The position numbers and the translations under genes are program-made. DNA of 64,000 nt from Cellvibrio sp. pealriver (GTDB taxonomy: Bacteria > Pseudomonadota > Gammaproteobacteria > Pseudomonadales > Cellvibrionaceae), in the NCBI RefSeq assembly GCF_001183545.1, contig NZ_KQ236688.1:337139-401138 (forward strand). Reading direction: 5' to 3'. The notes beneath the pieces are model-generated. The model was not told the DNA's origin and did no database searches. It saw only the letters and a list, made by a program, of their open reading frames with translations. This document shows positions 46,776 to 55,754 of this stretch, piece after piece. Position 1 is the stretch's first letter. Each line of letters starts with the position of its first letter.

Positions 46776-48533
46776 TTAGCCCGTCATGACACCCAGAGTA
46801 GACATACGGTTTGTCCATTCTTGTGCGCTATGGCTGCGCAAAAGTTGTTCAAATGCGGCGGGAGAAAGCGGTTTTGAAAATAAATAACCTTGCAATAAAT
46901 CGGCACCATAATCGCGGCAAATCCGCGCTTGTTCGCGAGTTTCTACCCCTTCCACCACAATTGTCAGGTCAAGACTTTTAGCGAACACAATCATCGCACG
47001 CAATATGCGGCAGTCAGCTGCGTTATCAGGGACACCCTGGACAAATTTGCGGTCAATTTTGAGTGTGCTTGCGGGTAATTCTTTGAGGTATGCCATGGAG
47101 GAATAGCCCGTACCAAAATCATCTACCGCAATATCCACTCCGTAATCCCGGATTTGTTTCAGGCGCTGTGCTGTGCTTTGTAAATTTTCAATCAGGATGG
47201 ACTCGGTAATTTCCAGACTGACGCTGCTCCCAGGCAAACCGGTTCGCTCAAGGTCATCAATTATCCCTTGATAAAGATCCGGATCAGTCAGCAACTGAGC
47301 GCACACATTAAATTTCATGTTGAATGTATCGTCAACCAATCCTTGTTTGCGCCAGTCAGCTAATTGTTGGCAAGCATTAAAACGGCTGCGCGAATCAATT
47401 TCACCGATTAATCCGATTTCTTCAGCAAGCCCGATAAATTCAATGGGGGGCAAAATTCCACGCTGTGGGTGATCCCAGCGAATCAATCCTTCTGCGCCAC
47501 AGATTTCAAAGGTTTGTGCATCGACAATCGGTTGATAAAACAAGACAAAATGATTGGTGGGAATCAGTGCGCGTAATTCTTTTTCAAGACGCAACCGCTC
47601 TTGCATTTGCGCTTGCATAGAGGATGAAAAAAACTGGAAATTATTGCGCCCATCCTGTTTTGCACGATACATCGCCATGTCTGCTGCTTTGAGCAGATCA
47701 CTGGCGGTTTCGCCCGCATCAGGATAAGTGGCAATACCAATACTACTGGAGATGGTATTTTCATTGGTGCCTACCAAAACCGGTCGCCGCAAATCATCGA
47801 GGATGCGCTGCGCCAACTGGCTTATGGCCTCCTGTGAATCAAAATTGTGGGCGAGTATGGCAAATTCATCACCACCCAAGCGGCACACGATATCGCCCGC
47901 ACGGACGACATGCAGTAAACGATTGGCAACTTCTTTTAATACCAAATCGCCAATCACATGGCCCAAGCCGTCATTAATAAATTTAAAATTATCGAGATCC
48001 AAAAATAATAATGCGAGCTGTTCATTGTGGCGCTTGGCGCGCTGGATCGCCGAGCGCAAGCTTTCATCAAAGTAGTAGCGGTTGGCGAGCCCGGTGAGCG
48101 AATCGTTTTCGGCCAGTGCACGTAAACGTTGATGACTTTCTTGCAGTTGTCGCTCCAAAACATGACGGGCGCGCGCATGGGTGATAGCGCGAGTCAAATG
48201 CTTGTGGGCAATTTCAGATTTAAACAAAACATCTTGTGCGCCTGCTTCAATAAATTCACGTTCGAGGTCATCGTCGGCGCTGGCACCGGTGAGGATGATA
48301 ATCGCCGCATGATGATGAGGGTGTTTATTCAATAGGTGCAATACTTCCATTCCGTCGATGTCAGGCAGGCGATAGTCAAGCAGCACTGCATCGAAGTCAT
48401 TGCTATCAAACTGGGCGAGCCCTTCGTTGGCAGAACCCGCTTGGGCAATAGTGATATCCCACTCGGTTTTCTTAAATGTGCGGATGATCGCCTGACGATC
48501 CAGTTCGTTATCATCGATCAGTAATAACTTCAT
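46776..48533 (-). CDS. REC-GGDEF-EAL response regulator (c-di-GMP turnover)
   Basis: A 585-residue cytoplasmic protein. Residues 1-125 are a receiver with phosphoacceptor D53 in AVLLDYRLPDIDG. Residues ~150-310 are a GGDEF domain with an intact motif (CRLGGDEFAILAH), so cyclase activity is possible. Residues ~330-570 form an EAL domain with AEGLIRWDHP (EGL in place of EAL but the glutamate kept), NVCAQLL, EITES, VDDFGTGYSSMAYLKELP and KIDRKFV, so phosphodiesterase activity is also likely. The ATG has AGAGG upstream. It is the last gene of an operon after the kinase and a single-domain regulator, so it is probably phosphorylated by that kinase. Confidence 0.93.
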   Translation of the reverse strand: MKLLLIDDNELDRQAIIRTFKKTEWDITIAQAGSANEGLAQFDSNDFDAVLLDYRLPDIDGMEVLHLLNKHPHHHAAIIILTGASADDDLEREFIEAGAQDVLFKSEIAHKHLTRAITHARARHVLERQLQESHQRLRALAENDSLTGLANRYYFDESLRSAIQRAKRHNEQLALLFLDLDNFKFINDGLGHVIGDLVLKEVANRLLHVVRAGDIVCRLGGDEFAILAHNFDSQEAISQLAQRILDDLRRPVLVGTNENTISSSIGIATYPDAGETASDLLKAADMAMYRAKQDGRNNFQFFSSSMQAQMQERLRLEKELRALIPTNHFVLFYQPIVDAQTFEICGAEGLIRWDHPQRGILPPIEFIGLAEEIGLIGEIDSRSRFNACQQLADWRKQGLVDDTFNMKFNVCAQLLTDPDLYQGIIDDLERTGLPGSSVSLEITESILIENLQSTAQRLKQIRDYGVDIAVDDFGTGYSSMAYLKELPASTLKIDRKFVQGVPDNAADCRILRAMIVFAKSLDLTIVVEGVETREQARICRDYGADLLQGYLFSKPLSPAAFEQLLRSHSAQEWTNRMSTLGVMTG

Positions 48534-48583
48534 GCAAAATACCTCTTTGCTTGGTTCCTGTTGTTCATACTGTCTGCTAGTTT

Positions 48584-49039
48584 TTATTGCGTTTTAACCG
48601 GTAACTCAATGACTCGCCAGTAGTGGTCAAGCAAACTGACTACCTGCATAAAATCACTGTCCATCCGTTGTTTTAGCAAGTAACCGGCCACGTGTTCGCG
48701 ATAGGCCGCAATAATGTCTTCGTCTGATTTTGAGGTGGTCAGGACAAATACCACGGCCGTTGTCAGTTCCGGATCCGAGCGCAAGACCTCTAAAAACTCC
48801 AGCCCATTCATGCGCGGCATATTGATGTCTAACAAAATAATATAAGGGCTGGGTATTTCACCATTACGCAATATTTCAAGCGCTTCAAGGCCGTCTTTTG
48901 CGCGATACAGCGGGTTGAGTAACTTGAGTTTATGTAAGGCCCTGCGCAGCGCCGTTGCGTCTATATCGTCGTCGTCGATAATCAGCAGGCTGACGGTTTT
49001 GAATTCCTGATTGTCAGTCGGATGAAGTTTATCAATCAT
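48584..49039 (-). CDS. single-domain response regulator (Rcp1-like)
   Basis: A 151-residue stand-alone receiver. It has the acidic cluster IIDDDDIDA near residues 20-28, phosphoacceptor D71 in ILLDINMPRMNGLEFL, threonine pair in FVLTTSKSDED and lysine in GYLLKQRM. The N-terminal extra ~15 residues and the AAYREHVAGYLLK block are typical of the Rcp1/CheY-like regulators that pair with phytochrome-like or CHASE-type kinases. It overlaps the kinase gene by eight bases and precedes the REC-GGDEF-EAL gene by 50, so it may act as a phosphorelay intermediate or sink. Confidence 0.9.
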   Translation of the reverse strand: MIDKLHPTDNQEFKTVSLLIIDDDDIDATALRRALHKLKLLNPLYRAKDGLEALEILRNGEIPSPYIILLDINMPRMNGLEFLEVLRSDPELTTAVVFVLTTSKSDEDIIAAYREHVAGYLLKQRMDSDFMQVVSLLDHYWRVIELPVKTQ

Positions 49040-51266
49040 GACTTTGCTTCCTTTTCGTTATATGTGCTGGCCAGGAAAAGGTGAATTGGCAGCCTCTGCC
49101 GTTGGAGAAGACACGGATGCTGCCACCATAGGTTTCCACAATTTTTTTGATCAGCGCGAGCCCCATACCACTGCCTTCCTGTTCATCGCGCGACTTCAGG
49201 GTTTGGAACATACCAAATACCCGCGCCTGAAATTTTTCGGGTATTCCGGGGCCGTCATCCCTTACGCTGAACTCATAGAAGTCGGCAGAAATACGTTGTG
49301 CTTCAATGCGAATAATGCCGTCATCGCGGTCATGATGTTTTATGGCATTGGAAAATAAATTACGGAGAATTTGTTCAAAGGGTGTGCCCAGAGTTTCAAA
49401 CACGGGTAATTCATCTCCCAGCTCCAGTCGCAATCCCGGTTTGGTGTTTTGGATTTCAAATAATTCTTTCGCAATATGTGCGACATCAATGGTGGTGATA
49501 GCGCCGTCGGTTTTACCCGCGCGGTAAAATACCAACAGGTCATCCAATAGTTTCTCCATTCTATGGATGCGGTTGCGCAACATGCGTGTGTGTTTTTCTA
49601 CCTCGTTAAATTCTTTTGCTTCCAAATCTTCATCAATCCAGCTGGACAGCTGTGAAATACCGCGCAAAGGGGATTTCAAATCATGCGAGGCAACATAGGC
49701 AAAGGTTTCCAGTTCTTTGTTGGTTTGTGCAAGTCGGTTGTTTGATCTTTCCAGTTCTTGTTGATGCTGTTCTATTAGGCGCATGGCTTTATTGCGCTCA
49801 TCAATATTGTGCGCAAACACCTTGAGTGTTTGCGCCATTTCACCGATTTCATGTGGATGATCATGGAACGGGATAACCGCTTGGGCATTGCCATCAGCCA
49901 GTGCCAACATAGTGCGGCGGATTTTCTCCAGCTGCCAATTCAGGCTACGGGTAATGAGGCCTGAAACCAAAATACCCATCAGCAGAAATCCACAAATTAC
50001 GACAACCATTAAATTGCCAGCATGATTTTTAGTGTTAATCGCCTCTGCATTAAGCTGTAGCATTTGTTCTTGCGCTTTCAGGAGAATGGCATCGCAAAGT
50101 GCTTCTATCGCAAAGGTTTTTTCCTGGCTGAGTGTCACTGCTGTTTGGCGGTAACTTTCGATGTTGCCTGCCTGCAGTTGGGTGTAACTTTCCAATACGA
50201 TAAGACGCCATTGTTTGAATTGATGAGCTATTTGGTCGGTGTCGATGTTATGGATAGGATCGCGCTGGATGATTGCCAGATTTTGATCAAGATTTTTTTG
50301 GGTGTATTCGAGCAGTTGAGGAATGTTGTGTTCTTGTGCGAGCGCGGGATTAACCGCAATGTCTTTCATCGTACGATTAAGCCTGCCGACATAGGTGCGG
50401 ATCTGCAGAACGGCATTATTGGTCTGTACGGGTTCATCGTAGAGTTTTTGTGAAATAGCGGCCACTTTATTAATTTGCAGAAGGCCGACGGAACCAATAC
50501 CGATGAATAACAAGCTCATAAAAATAAAGCCGGTCGCCAAACGGCTAAACACACTCAGGCGATTAAATGCATCAATAGCCGCGCGATAACGCAAGCGTAA
50601 AATCGCGCCGGAAAATGCGAGCAGACCGACCGCTGTGTGCGGTGCCATTTTAATCCCCAGCCACACAAAAGTAGGGAATATGCCAAAACCCTGGCCAATG
50701 ATTGCGGACAAAATAATAAAGATCATCGTCACGCATAGCAGTGTGGTGATGAGCGTGTAATTACCTTGTGTATAACGTGAAAACAATAAGGCTAGGCTTG
50801 CGAGTAGTAATACCGAACTGGTAGAGGGTGAAATAGGTTGGCTGCGCACAGGTGGCTCATTGAGCAGTATCACAAACCAGTCAGTGGTGTTGAGCTCAAT
50901 ACCTGTTGTTAAATCCAGCAGTGTCAACGTGGCGATGATGAATAATGTAAAACTGCACATCGACAGTAATATCGATTCCATTTTCACAACCGCGATCAAC
51001 CCCAAACCACAGGCAATAAATGCCAGTGCGGTGTTGTAAGCCATCAGTGTTGTATAAGGGTAGATACTGGCGAGCAAGTGCGGCGCATGCCAGCTGAGCA
51101 GCACACAACCGCCTGTTGACAACAGGAGTATTGCAATTAAAAAAAGCGGCCAATGGTGGGCTTTGCCTGCGCTGGTATTATCAGCGCCATTGATAACAAT
51201 ACTGTGCATGTCTCGTTTAATCCGTATCCCCTGAGAATCATTTTCCTTCGCTGGACTGCTTGTCAT
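49032..51266 (-). CDS. membrane histidine kinase with long sensory transmembrane region
   Basis: A 744-residue sensor kinase. Residues ~40-225 hold six or more membrane helices, an MASE-like integral membrane sensor region I cannot name. Then comes a helix at ~243-263, a periplasmic four-helix segment (~265-415, resembling CHASE3 or MCP-type ligand domains), another helix (~418-438), HAMP, coiled coil, and the kinase core. The phosphorylated histidine is H528 in YVASHDLKSPLRG; the ATP domain has LFSNAIKH, VRDDGPGIPE and GSGMGLALIKKIV. The dimerisation type resembles bacteriophytochrome kinases. No receiver is fused. The start is the ATG at 51266; M20 is an alternative. It heads a three-gene c-di-GMP signalling operon divergent from the export cluster. 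Confidence 0.92.
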   Translation of the reverse strand: MTSSPAKENDSQGIRIKRDMHSIVINGADNTSAGKAHHWPLFLIAILLLSTGGCVLLSWHAPHLLASIYPYTTLMAYNTALAFIACGLGLIAVVKMESILLSMCSFTLFIIATLTLLDLTTGIELNTTDWFVILLNEPPVRSQPISPSTSSVLLLASLALLFSRYTQGNYTLITTLLCVTMIFIILSAIIGQGFGIFPTFVWLGIKMAPHTAVGLLAFSGAILRLRYRAAIDAFNRLSVFSRLATGFIFMSLLFIGIGSVGLLQINKVAAISQKLYDEPVQTNNAVLQIRTYVGRLNRTMKDIAVNPALAQEHNIPQLLEYTQKNLDQNLAIIQRDPIHNIDTDQIAHQFKQWRLIVLESYTQLQAGNIESYRQTAVTLSQEKTFAIEALCDAILLKAQEQMLQLNAEAINTKNHAGNLMVVVICGFLLMGILVSGLITRSLNWQLEKIRRTMLALADGNAQAVIPFHDHPHEIGEMAQTLKVFAHNIDERNKAMRLIEQHQQELERSNNRLAQTNKELETFAYVASHDLKSPLRGISQLSSWIDEDLEAKEFNEVEKHTRMLRNRIHRMEKLLDDLLVFYRAGKTDGAITTIDVAHIAKELFEIQNTKPGLRLELGDELPVFETLGTPFEQILRNLFSNAIKHHDRDDGIIRIEAQRISADFYEFSVRDDGPGIPEKFQARVFGMFQTLKSRDEQEGSGMGLALIKKIVETYGGSIRVFSNGRGCQFTFSWPAHITKRKQSHD

Positions 51267-51591
51267 TTGGCAATCGTGTCACTGAGAAAGGAAAAGCACC
51301 AATCAAGACTGAGTGTAGATGAGCAATTGATAAATACTCTTAAACAACCTAATTACGAAGAAAATAATTGGTCTTGGCTATTATTTATAATGATGAGTCA
51401 TAACTATTGGCCGTGTATGTTGTTTTTGACGCACAATGTATCCAGCGAGAGTGAGAAAAATCCATAATAGATTGGCGCGTAATTTCGCATTGGTTTATCC
51501 TGCTGACCAAAGAAATAATCATAATTTTTGTTATACACATTCCGTCTATTAGAACTAGACTTTTTGTATAACACAGCTTCGTAGAATAACC
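51267..51591. other. 325-bp divergent promoter region
   Basis: No gene seen. It separates the leftward kinase operon from the rightward export cluster, so it should hold both promoters. It is AT-rich in the middle. I cannot fix individual boxes with confidence, and the ribosome site of the first export gene is weak. Confidence 0.45.
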
Positions 51592-53496
51592 ATGTCACCG
51601 TTTGTCGCATCGAGTAATGCCGCGTTCAAAGTCTGGCTTAGCATGCAGTGCCAAATGCTTGGCAATGCCAGTGCCGCTATGTTGGTACAAACGTCTTCGT
51701 CCAAACCACTGATTGTTGCCAAATGGCCGCAAGGAATTGTGCTGGATGCAGACCTGCGCAATGCGCTTGCACAGGTGCGCGAGAAAGGGCGATTGCATCT
51801 TGCGCCGCAGGGGCAGCAACTGATTCTCGGGCAGCCATTGGAAATTGACGGACAGGTGTGGGGAGTATTGGTTGTCCGCTTGGATTCCAGTGATAAAAAA
51901 GCACTCCCCGGTGTACTCAAGCATCTCAAGTTAGGGCAGTTCTGGCTGCACTTTTTATTGCAGCAACAGGCCTTGTTTTTGCAGCAACAGGCATTGCAGC
52001 CACAAGCGTCCTCGCTACCACTTTCACCGCATGAACAATCAGCAGACTCATCCGCTGGCACCTTTACACCGGCTATGCCTGCATTTGAAAAAAGCGATAT
52101 TGATGCAGCGCTATTACAACTCAGCGCCAGTTTGTTAAAAGAAAACTCCCTGCAGGAAATGGCCATCAGTCTGGTGAATTTACTTGCCGGCTATGTGCAA
52201 GCGACGCGCGTGAGCCTGGGCTTGTACGGGCGAAAAAGTATCACGCTTGAAGCCATTTCATTCTCTGCCAATTTTGACCAGCGCACTTTGGCCATGCAGG
52301 CCGTTGTGGATGTCATGGCAGAAGCAGTGGAGCAGGGCGTGAATATTGATTTCTCCCCGGTGCATGATGATGCCGGGCATCCACCTAATCAAGATAAGCA
52401 CGACGGCAATACTGCCAGTTCACAGGGCATTATCTATCGCGCGCATCAGCAATTATTACAGCAGCAACATTTGCGTGCGGTGCATACGCTGTTGTTGCGC
52501 AGAGGCACTCATATTATTGGCGCTCTTACCATCGAGCTGGATAAGCAAGCATCGCTCGATGACACCCAGCGTGCATTTGTGCAGCAGGCGCTGCATTTCG
52601 CCGGCCCTATTGTGGCGCTGCAACAACAGGCATCCGCCAGTGTCTGGCAGGGAGTCAAAGGGCGTGTTGCCCGGCGGTTATCGCGCTGGTTTGGTGAAGA
52701 CTCCTGGCGCGGCAAACTGGCTGCCGTGGTGTTGGTGATAGTTGTGGTGATGTTGTTTGTGCCGGTGGAGTATCGCCTGTCGGCCGATGCCAGCGTGCAA
52801 ACCACCGAGAAGCATTGGGTAGTAGCGCCGCAGGACGGTTATTTGGGGAAAGTATTTGTCCGCCCCGGTGATACGGTGGCCAAGGGGGCTGTGCTGGCGC
52901 AAATGAACGACGACGATTTACGTTTGGAGCGGCGCAAGCTCGCGAGCCAGGTACAGCAATATCGCCAAACCTACGATACCGCCCTCGCTAATTCCCAGCG
53001 CGTGGAAGCGGCGATTGCCAGTGCGCAAATGGATCAGGCGAGTATCCAGCTGCGCTTGGTGGATCAGCAATTAGAGCGTACCCAACTCATGGCACCTATG
53101 GATGGCATGGTTGTGTCTGATGACATATCGCAAACCCAGGGCGCGCCGGTAAAACAGGGAGACTTGTTGTTTGAAGTCGCTGCAACCAGCGGATTTCTGC
53201 TGCAACTGTTTGTTGATGAACGCGATATCGCGGCGGTACAAGTGGGGCAGCAGGGCGAAGTCAAACTGACCAGTTTGCCCAATGAACGTTTTGCGCTGAC
53301 AGTGAAATCCATTACGCCGATCAGTGAAGTGCGCGATGGACGCAACTATTTTCGCGTTGAGGCCGAGCTTGCACGCGAATCGGATGCGCTGCGCCCCGGT
53401 ATGACGGGCAGTGGCAAGTTAGCGGTGGGTAAGCGCGCGCTGGGTTGGATCTGGTTCCATGATCTGTGGCGTTGGTTGCGCCTGAGTGTGTGGTGA
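51592..53496 (+). CDS. GAF-domain protein fused to an HlyD-type periplasmic adaptor
   Basis: A 634-residue membrane protein with unusual order. The cytoplasmic N-terminal ~365 residues contain one degenerate (~10-110) and one clearer (~165-345) GAF-like domain (LLKENSLQEMAISLVNLLAG, RVSLGLYGR, IIGALTIELDKQ). A membrane helix follows (KLAAVVLVIVVVMLFVPVEY, ~372-391), then a short periplasmic adaptor: lipoyl half VVAPQDGYLGKVFVRPGDTV, short coiled coil, second half APMDGMVVSDDI, and barrel ending LRPGMTGSGKL. The adaptor thus could be controlled by a cytoplasmic small-molecule sensor. Its stop overlaps the protease gene start (TGATG), implying coupling. Related proteins travel with M50/HlyD proteins beside DUF4347 adhesins as far as I recall. 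Confidence 0.85.
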   Translation: MSPFVASSNAAFKVWLSMQCQMLGNASAAMLVQTSSSKPLIVAKWPQGIVLDADLRNALAQVREKGRLHLAPQGQQLILGQPLEIDGQVWGVLVVRLDSSDKKALPGVLKHLKLGQFWLHFLLQQQALFLQQQALQPQASSLPLSPHEQSADSSAGTFTPAMPAFEKSDIDAALLQLSASLLKENSLQEMAISLVNLLAGYVQATRVSLGLYGRKSITLEAISFSANFDQRTLAMQAVVDVMAEAVEQGVNIDFSPVHDDAGHPPNQDKHDGNTASSQGIIYRAHQQLLQQQHLRAVHTLLLRRGTHIIGALTIELDKQASLDDTQRAFVQQALHFAGPIVALQQQASASVWQGVKGRVARRLSRWFGEDSWRGKLAAVVLVIVVVMLFVPVEYRLSADASVQTTEKHWVVAPQDGYLGKVFVRPGDTVAKGAVLAQMNDDDLRLERRKLASQVQQYRQTYDTALANSQRVEAAIASAQMDQASIQLRLVDQQLERTQLMAPMDGMVVSDDISQTQGAPVKQGDLLFEVAATSGFLLQLFVDERDIAAVQVGQQGEVKLTSLPNERFALTVKSITPISEVRDGRNYFRVEAELARESDALRPGMTGSGKLAVGKRALGWIWFHDLWRWLRLSVW

Positions 53497-55685
53497 TGGA
53501 CGTACAAGCGCCTGATTCCCACGCCGCACCTGCGAATCCCATGTGGCAACGCCTTGAGTCATTGCGGCCTTCGTTGCCGCGCCATATTCACATCCAACGG
53601 CGCGACTATAGCGGTGAGCCTTGGTACATATTGCAAGACAAAAGCAACGGTCGTTTTCACCGGCTCACGCCTTCGGCATGGCGTTTAATCAGTGCGATGG
53701 ACGGGCATAACTCGCTTGCGCAGGTATTGGCGGCAGCGAGTCACGCAGAGTTTTATGAATCGGCCGATGATATTCCCACACGTGATGATCTGATCCATTT
53801 GTTGCAGTACCTGCACGTCGCCGATTTATTGGTGTGCGATTTACCGCCCAATACCCAGGAATTATTTGCGCGGCGTGAACAGAAAAAGCAACAGCGCTGG
53901 GTGCGGTTGTTTATGAACCCGCTCACCTGGAATATCCCGCTCGGCAACCCCGATAAACTGCTCGATAAACTCATGCCATTGGCGCGCTTGCTCGCTACGC
54001 GCACTATGGGTGTTATCTGGTTGGTGGTGGTTGGCTATGCTTTGCTGCAAGCAGGTAATCACTGGAGTGAATTGACCAAGAGCCAGCTTGACCGCGTGCT
54101 GTCACCCTCCAATTTATTATTGCTCTGGCTGACCTATCCTTTTTTCAAAGTCCTGCATGAATTGGGACACGGATTGTTTACCAAAGTCTGGGGCGGACAG
54201 GTGAACGATTGTGGCTTGGTGTTTGTGGTCGGGACACCGCTACCCTATGTGGATGCCAGCGCTGCAACGGGGTTTTATTCCAAGCGCCAGCGCTTGATGG
54301 TGAGCGCGGCGGGTATGGCGGTGGAGTTGTTTCTCGCGGCACTTGCACTGTTGTTGTGGCTGCAACTGTCATCGGGTTCCGGCACCGGTTTCCTGCGCGA
54401 TTTTTTATACAACATCATCATTATCGGCAGTGTGTCCACGCTGTTTTTCAATGGCAATCCGCTGATGCGCTTTGATGGTTATCACCTGCTGACTGATGCC
54501 TGCGACTTGCCCAATCTTGCCACCCGTTCCAACCAACAATTCAGTTATTTATTGCGCCGTTATGCTTATGGTGTGAGCGGGATTTTTTCGCCCGCTGCCA
54601 ATACCCGCGAAGCTATTATTTTTACCGGATACAGCATTGCGGCATTTTTGTATCGCCTGTTTATGCTGTTTTTTATCATCTTATTGGTCGCCAATTATTT
54701 CCCTACCCTGGGGCTGGTTGTTGGCGGTTGGTTAGTGTTTTTCCAACTGGTTTGGCCTGCATTAAAAGCGCTGCATTACGTCGCGCGTGACAAACAGCTC
54801 GCCGCCAACCGTCTGCGCGCGTTAGCGGTGACAGCAGCCGGTGCATCTGCGTTGGTGGTGGGGTTGGTATTTGTGCCTGTGCCGCAATCCACCTCTGTTG
54901 AGGCGGTGCTCTGGCTGCCGGACGAAGCACGGGTGAAGGTGGAATCCAGCGGTGAAGTTGCCCAATTATTGGTAGCCAACGGGGAGGCGGTCACGCAGGG
55001 GCAGGAATTGGTGCGGTTATATAACCCCGCACTGGTCGCGCAGTTGTTGTCGCAGCAAGCCCGTTTACGTGAATACGATGCGCGCTACCAGCAGGCGTGG
55101 GTGAGTGACCGCCCCCAGGCGCAACTGCTGGAGCAAGACCTTAATGCCATCAAGGCCGAGGTTGCTCTGCTGCAAACGCGGGTACAAAACCTGGTGGTGC
55201 GTAGTCCGTCAGAGGGAATTTTTCGTATTACCCGTCAGCATTATTTGCCTGGCAGCTATCTGCATCAGGGCGATGAGTTGGCATTGATCGAAAAGCCGGA
55301 TGCCGTGCGGGTGCGGGCGGCATTACTGCAGCAGGAGGTTGGTCTCGTACGCCAGGCCACCCATAGTATCAGTGTAAGGTTGGCGAGCAATCCATCGCAG
55401 GATATACAGGCGCAGCTGTTATCGCAGACGCCTATTGCGACACAGGAGTTGCCGAGCATTGTGTTGGGTGCACAGGGTGGTGGCCGTTTGGCGGTGGATG
55501 CCAACCAGCCATCAGGTACGCGCGTTGCCGAGAAAGTCTTTTTACTGGATGTGGCGTTGCGCGACTTTGTCCAGTCAGGCCACTACGGTGAGCGGGTATA
55601 TGTGCGTTTTCAGCACCCGTCTGAACCGCTGGCGCGTCGTTGGTATCGCAAGTTACAGCAGGTGTTTATCCAACATTTTTCGTAA
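53496..55685 (+). CDS. PqqD-like domain / M50 site-2 protease / HlyD adaptor fusion
   Basis: A 729-residue polytopic protein; the ATG overlaps the previous stop by one base. Residues ~35-118 (RDYSGEPWYILQDKSNGRFH, then TPSAWRLISAMDGHNSLAQV) look like a PqqD-type winged helix, the fold used as a leader-peptide recognition element in peptide maturation. Residues ~165-450 form an M50 intramembrane metalloprotease: zinc motif HELGH at 221-225 and the second-site motif NPLMRFDGYH at 321-330, with D327 as the likely third ligand, amid about six to eight membrane helices. Residues ~490-729 are an HlyD-like adaptor (ASGEVAQLLVANGEAVTQGQ-type lipoyl half; VVRSPSEGIFRI). All catalytic residues are present. 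A role in cleaving and exporting the neighbouring adhesin is inferred. Confidence 0.88.
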   Translation: MDVQAPDSHAAPANPMWQRLESLRPSLPRHIHIQRRDYSGEPWYILQDKSNGRFHRLTPSAWRLISAMDGHNSLAQVLAAASHAEFYESADDIPTRDDLIHLLQYLHVADLLVCDLPPNTQELFARREQKKQQRWVRLFMNPLTWNIPLGNPDKLLDKLMPLARLLATRTMGVIWLVVVGYALLQAGNHWSELTKSQLDRVLSPSNLLLLWLTYPFFKVLHELGHGLFTKVWGGQVNDCGLVFVVGTPLPYVDASAATGFYSKRQRLMVSAAGMAVELFLAALALLLWLQLSSGSGTGFLRDFLYNIIIIGSVSTLFFNGNPLMRFDGYHLLTDACDLPNLATRSNQQFSYLLRRYAYGVSGIFSPAANTREAIIFTGYSIAAFLYRLFMLFFIILLVANYFPTLGLVVGGWLVFFQLVWPALKALHYVARDKQLAANRLRALAVTAAGASALVVGLVFVPVPQSTSVEAVLWLPDEARVKVESSGEVAQLLVANGEAVTQGQELVRLYNPALVAQLLSQQARLREYDARYQQAWVSDRPQAQLLEQDLNAIKAEVALLQTRVQNLVVRSPSEGIFRITRQHYLPGSYLHQGDELALIEKPDAVRVRAALLQQEVGLVRQATHSISVRLASNPSQDIQAQLLSQTPIATQELPSIVLGAQGGGRLAVDANQPSGTRVAEKVFLLDVALRDFVQSGHYGERVYVRFQHPSEPLARRWYRKLQQVFIQHFS

Positions 55686-55754
55686 GTTAGCCGTAGATGT
55701 TGAAGTTTTTAATCTATATTCATAAGCAAGTTGTTTTTATATATCGAGTTAACC

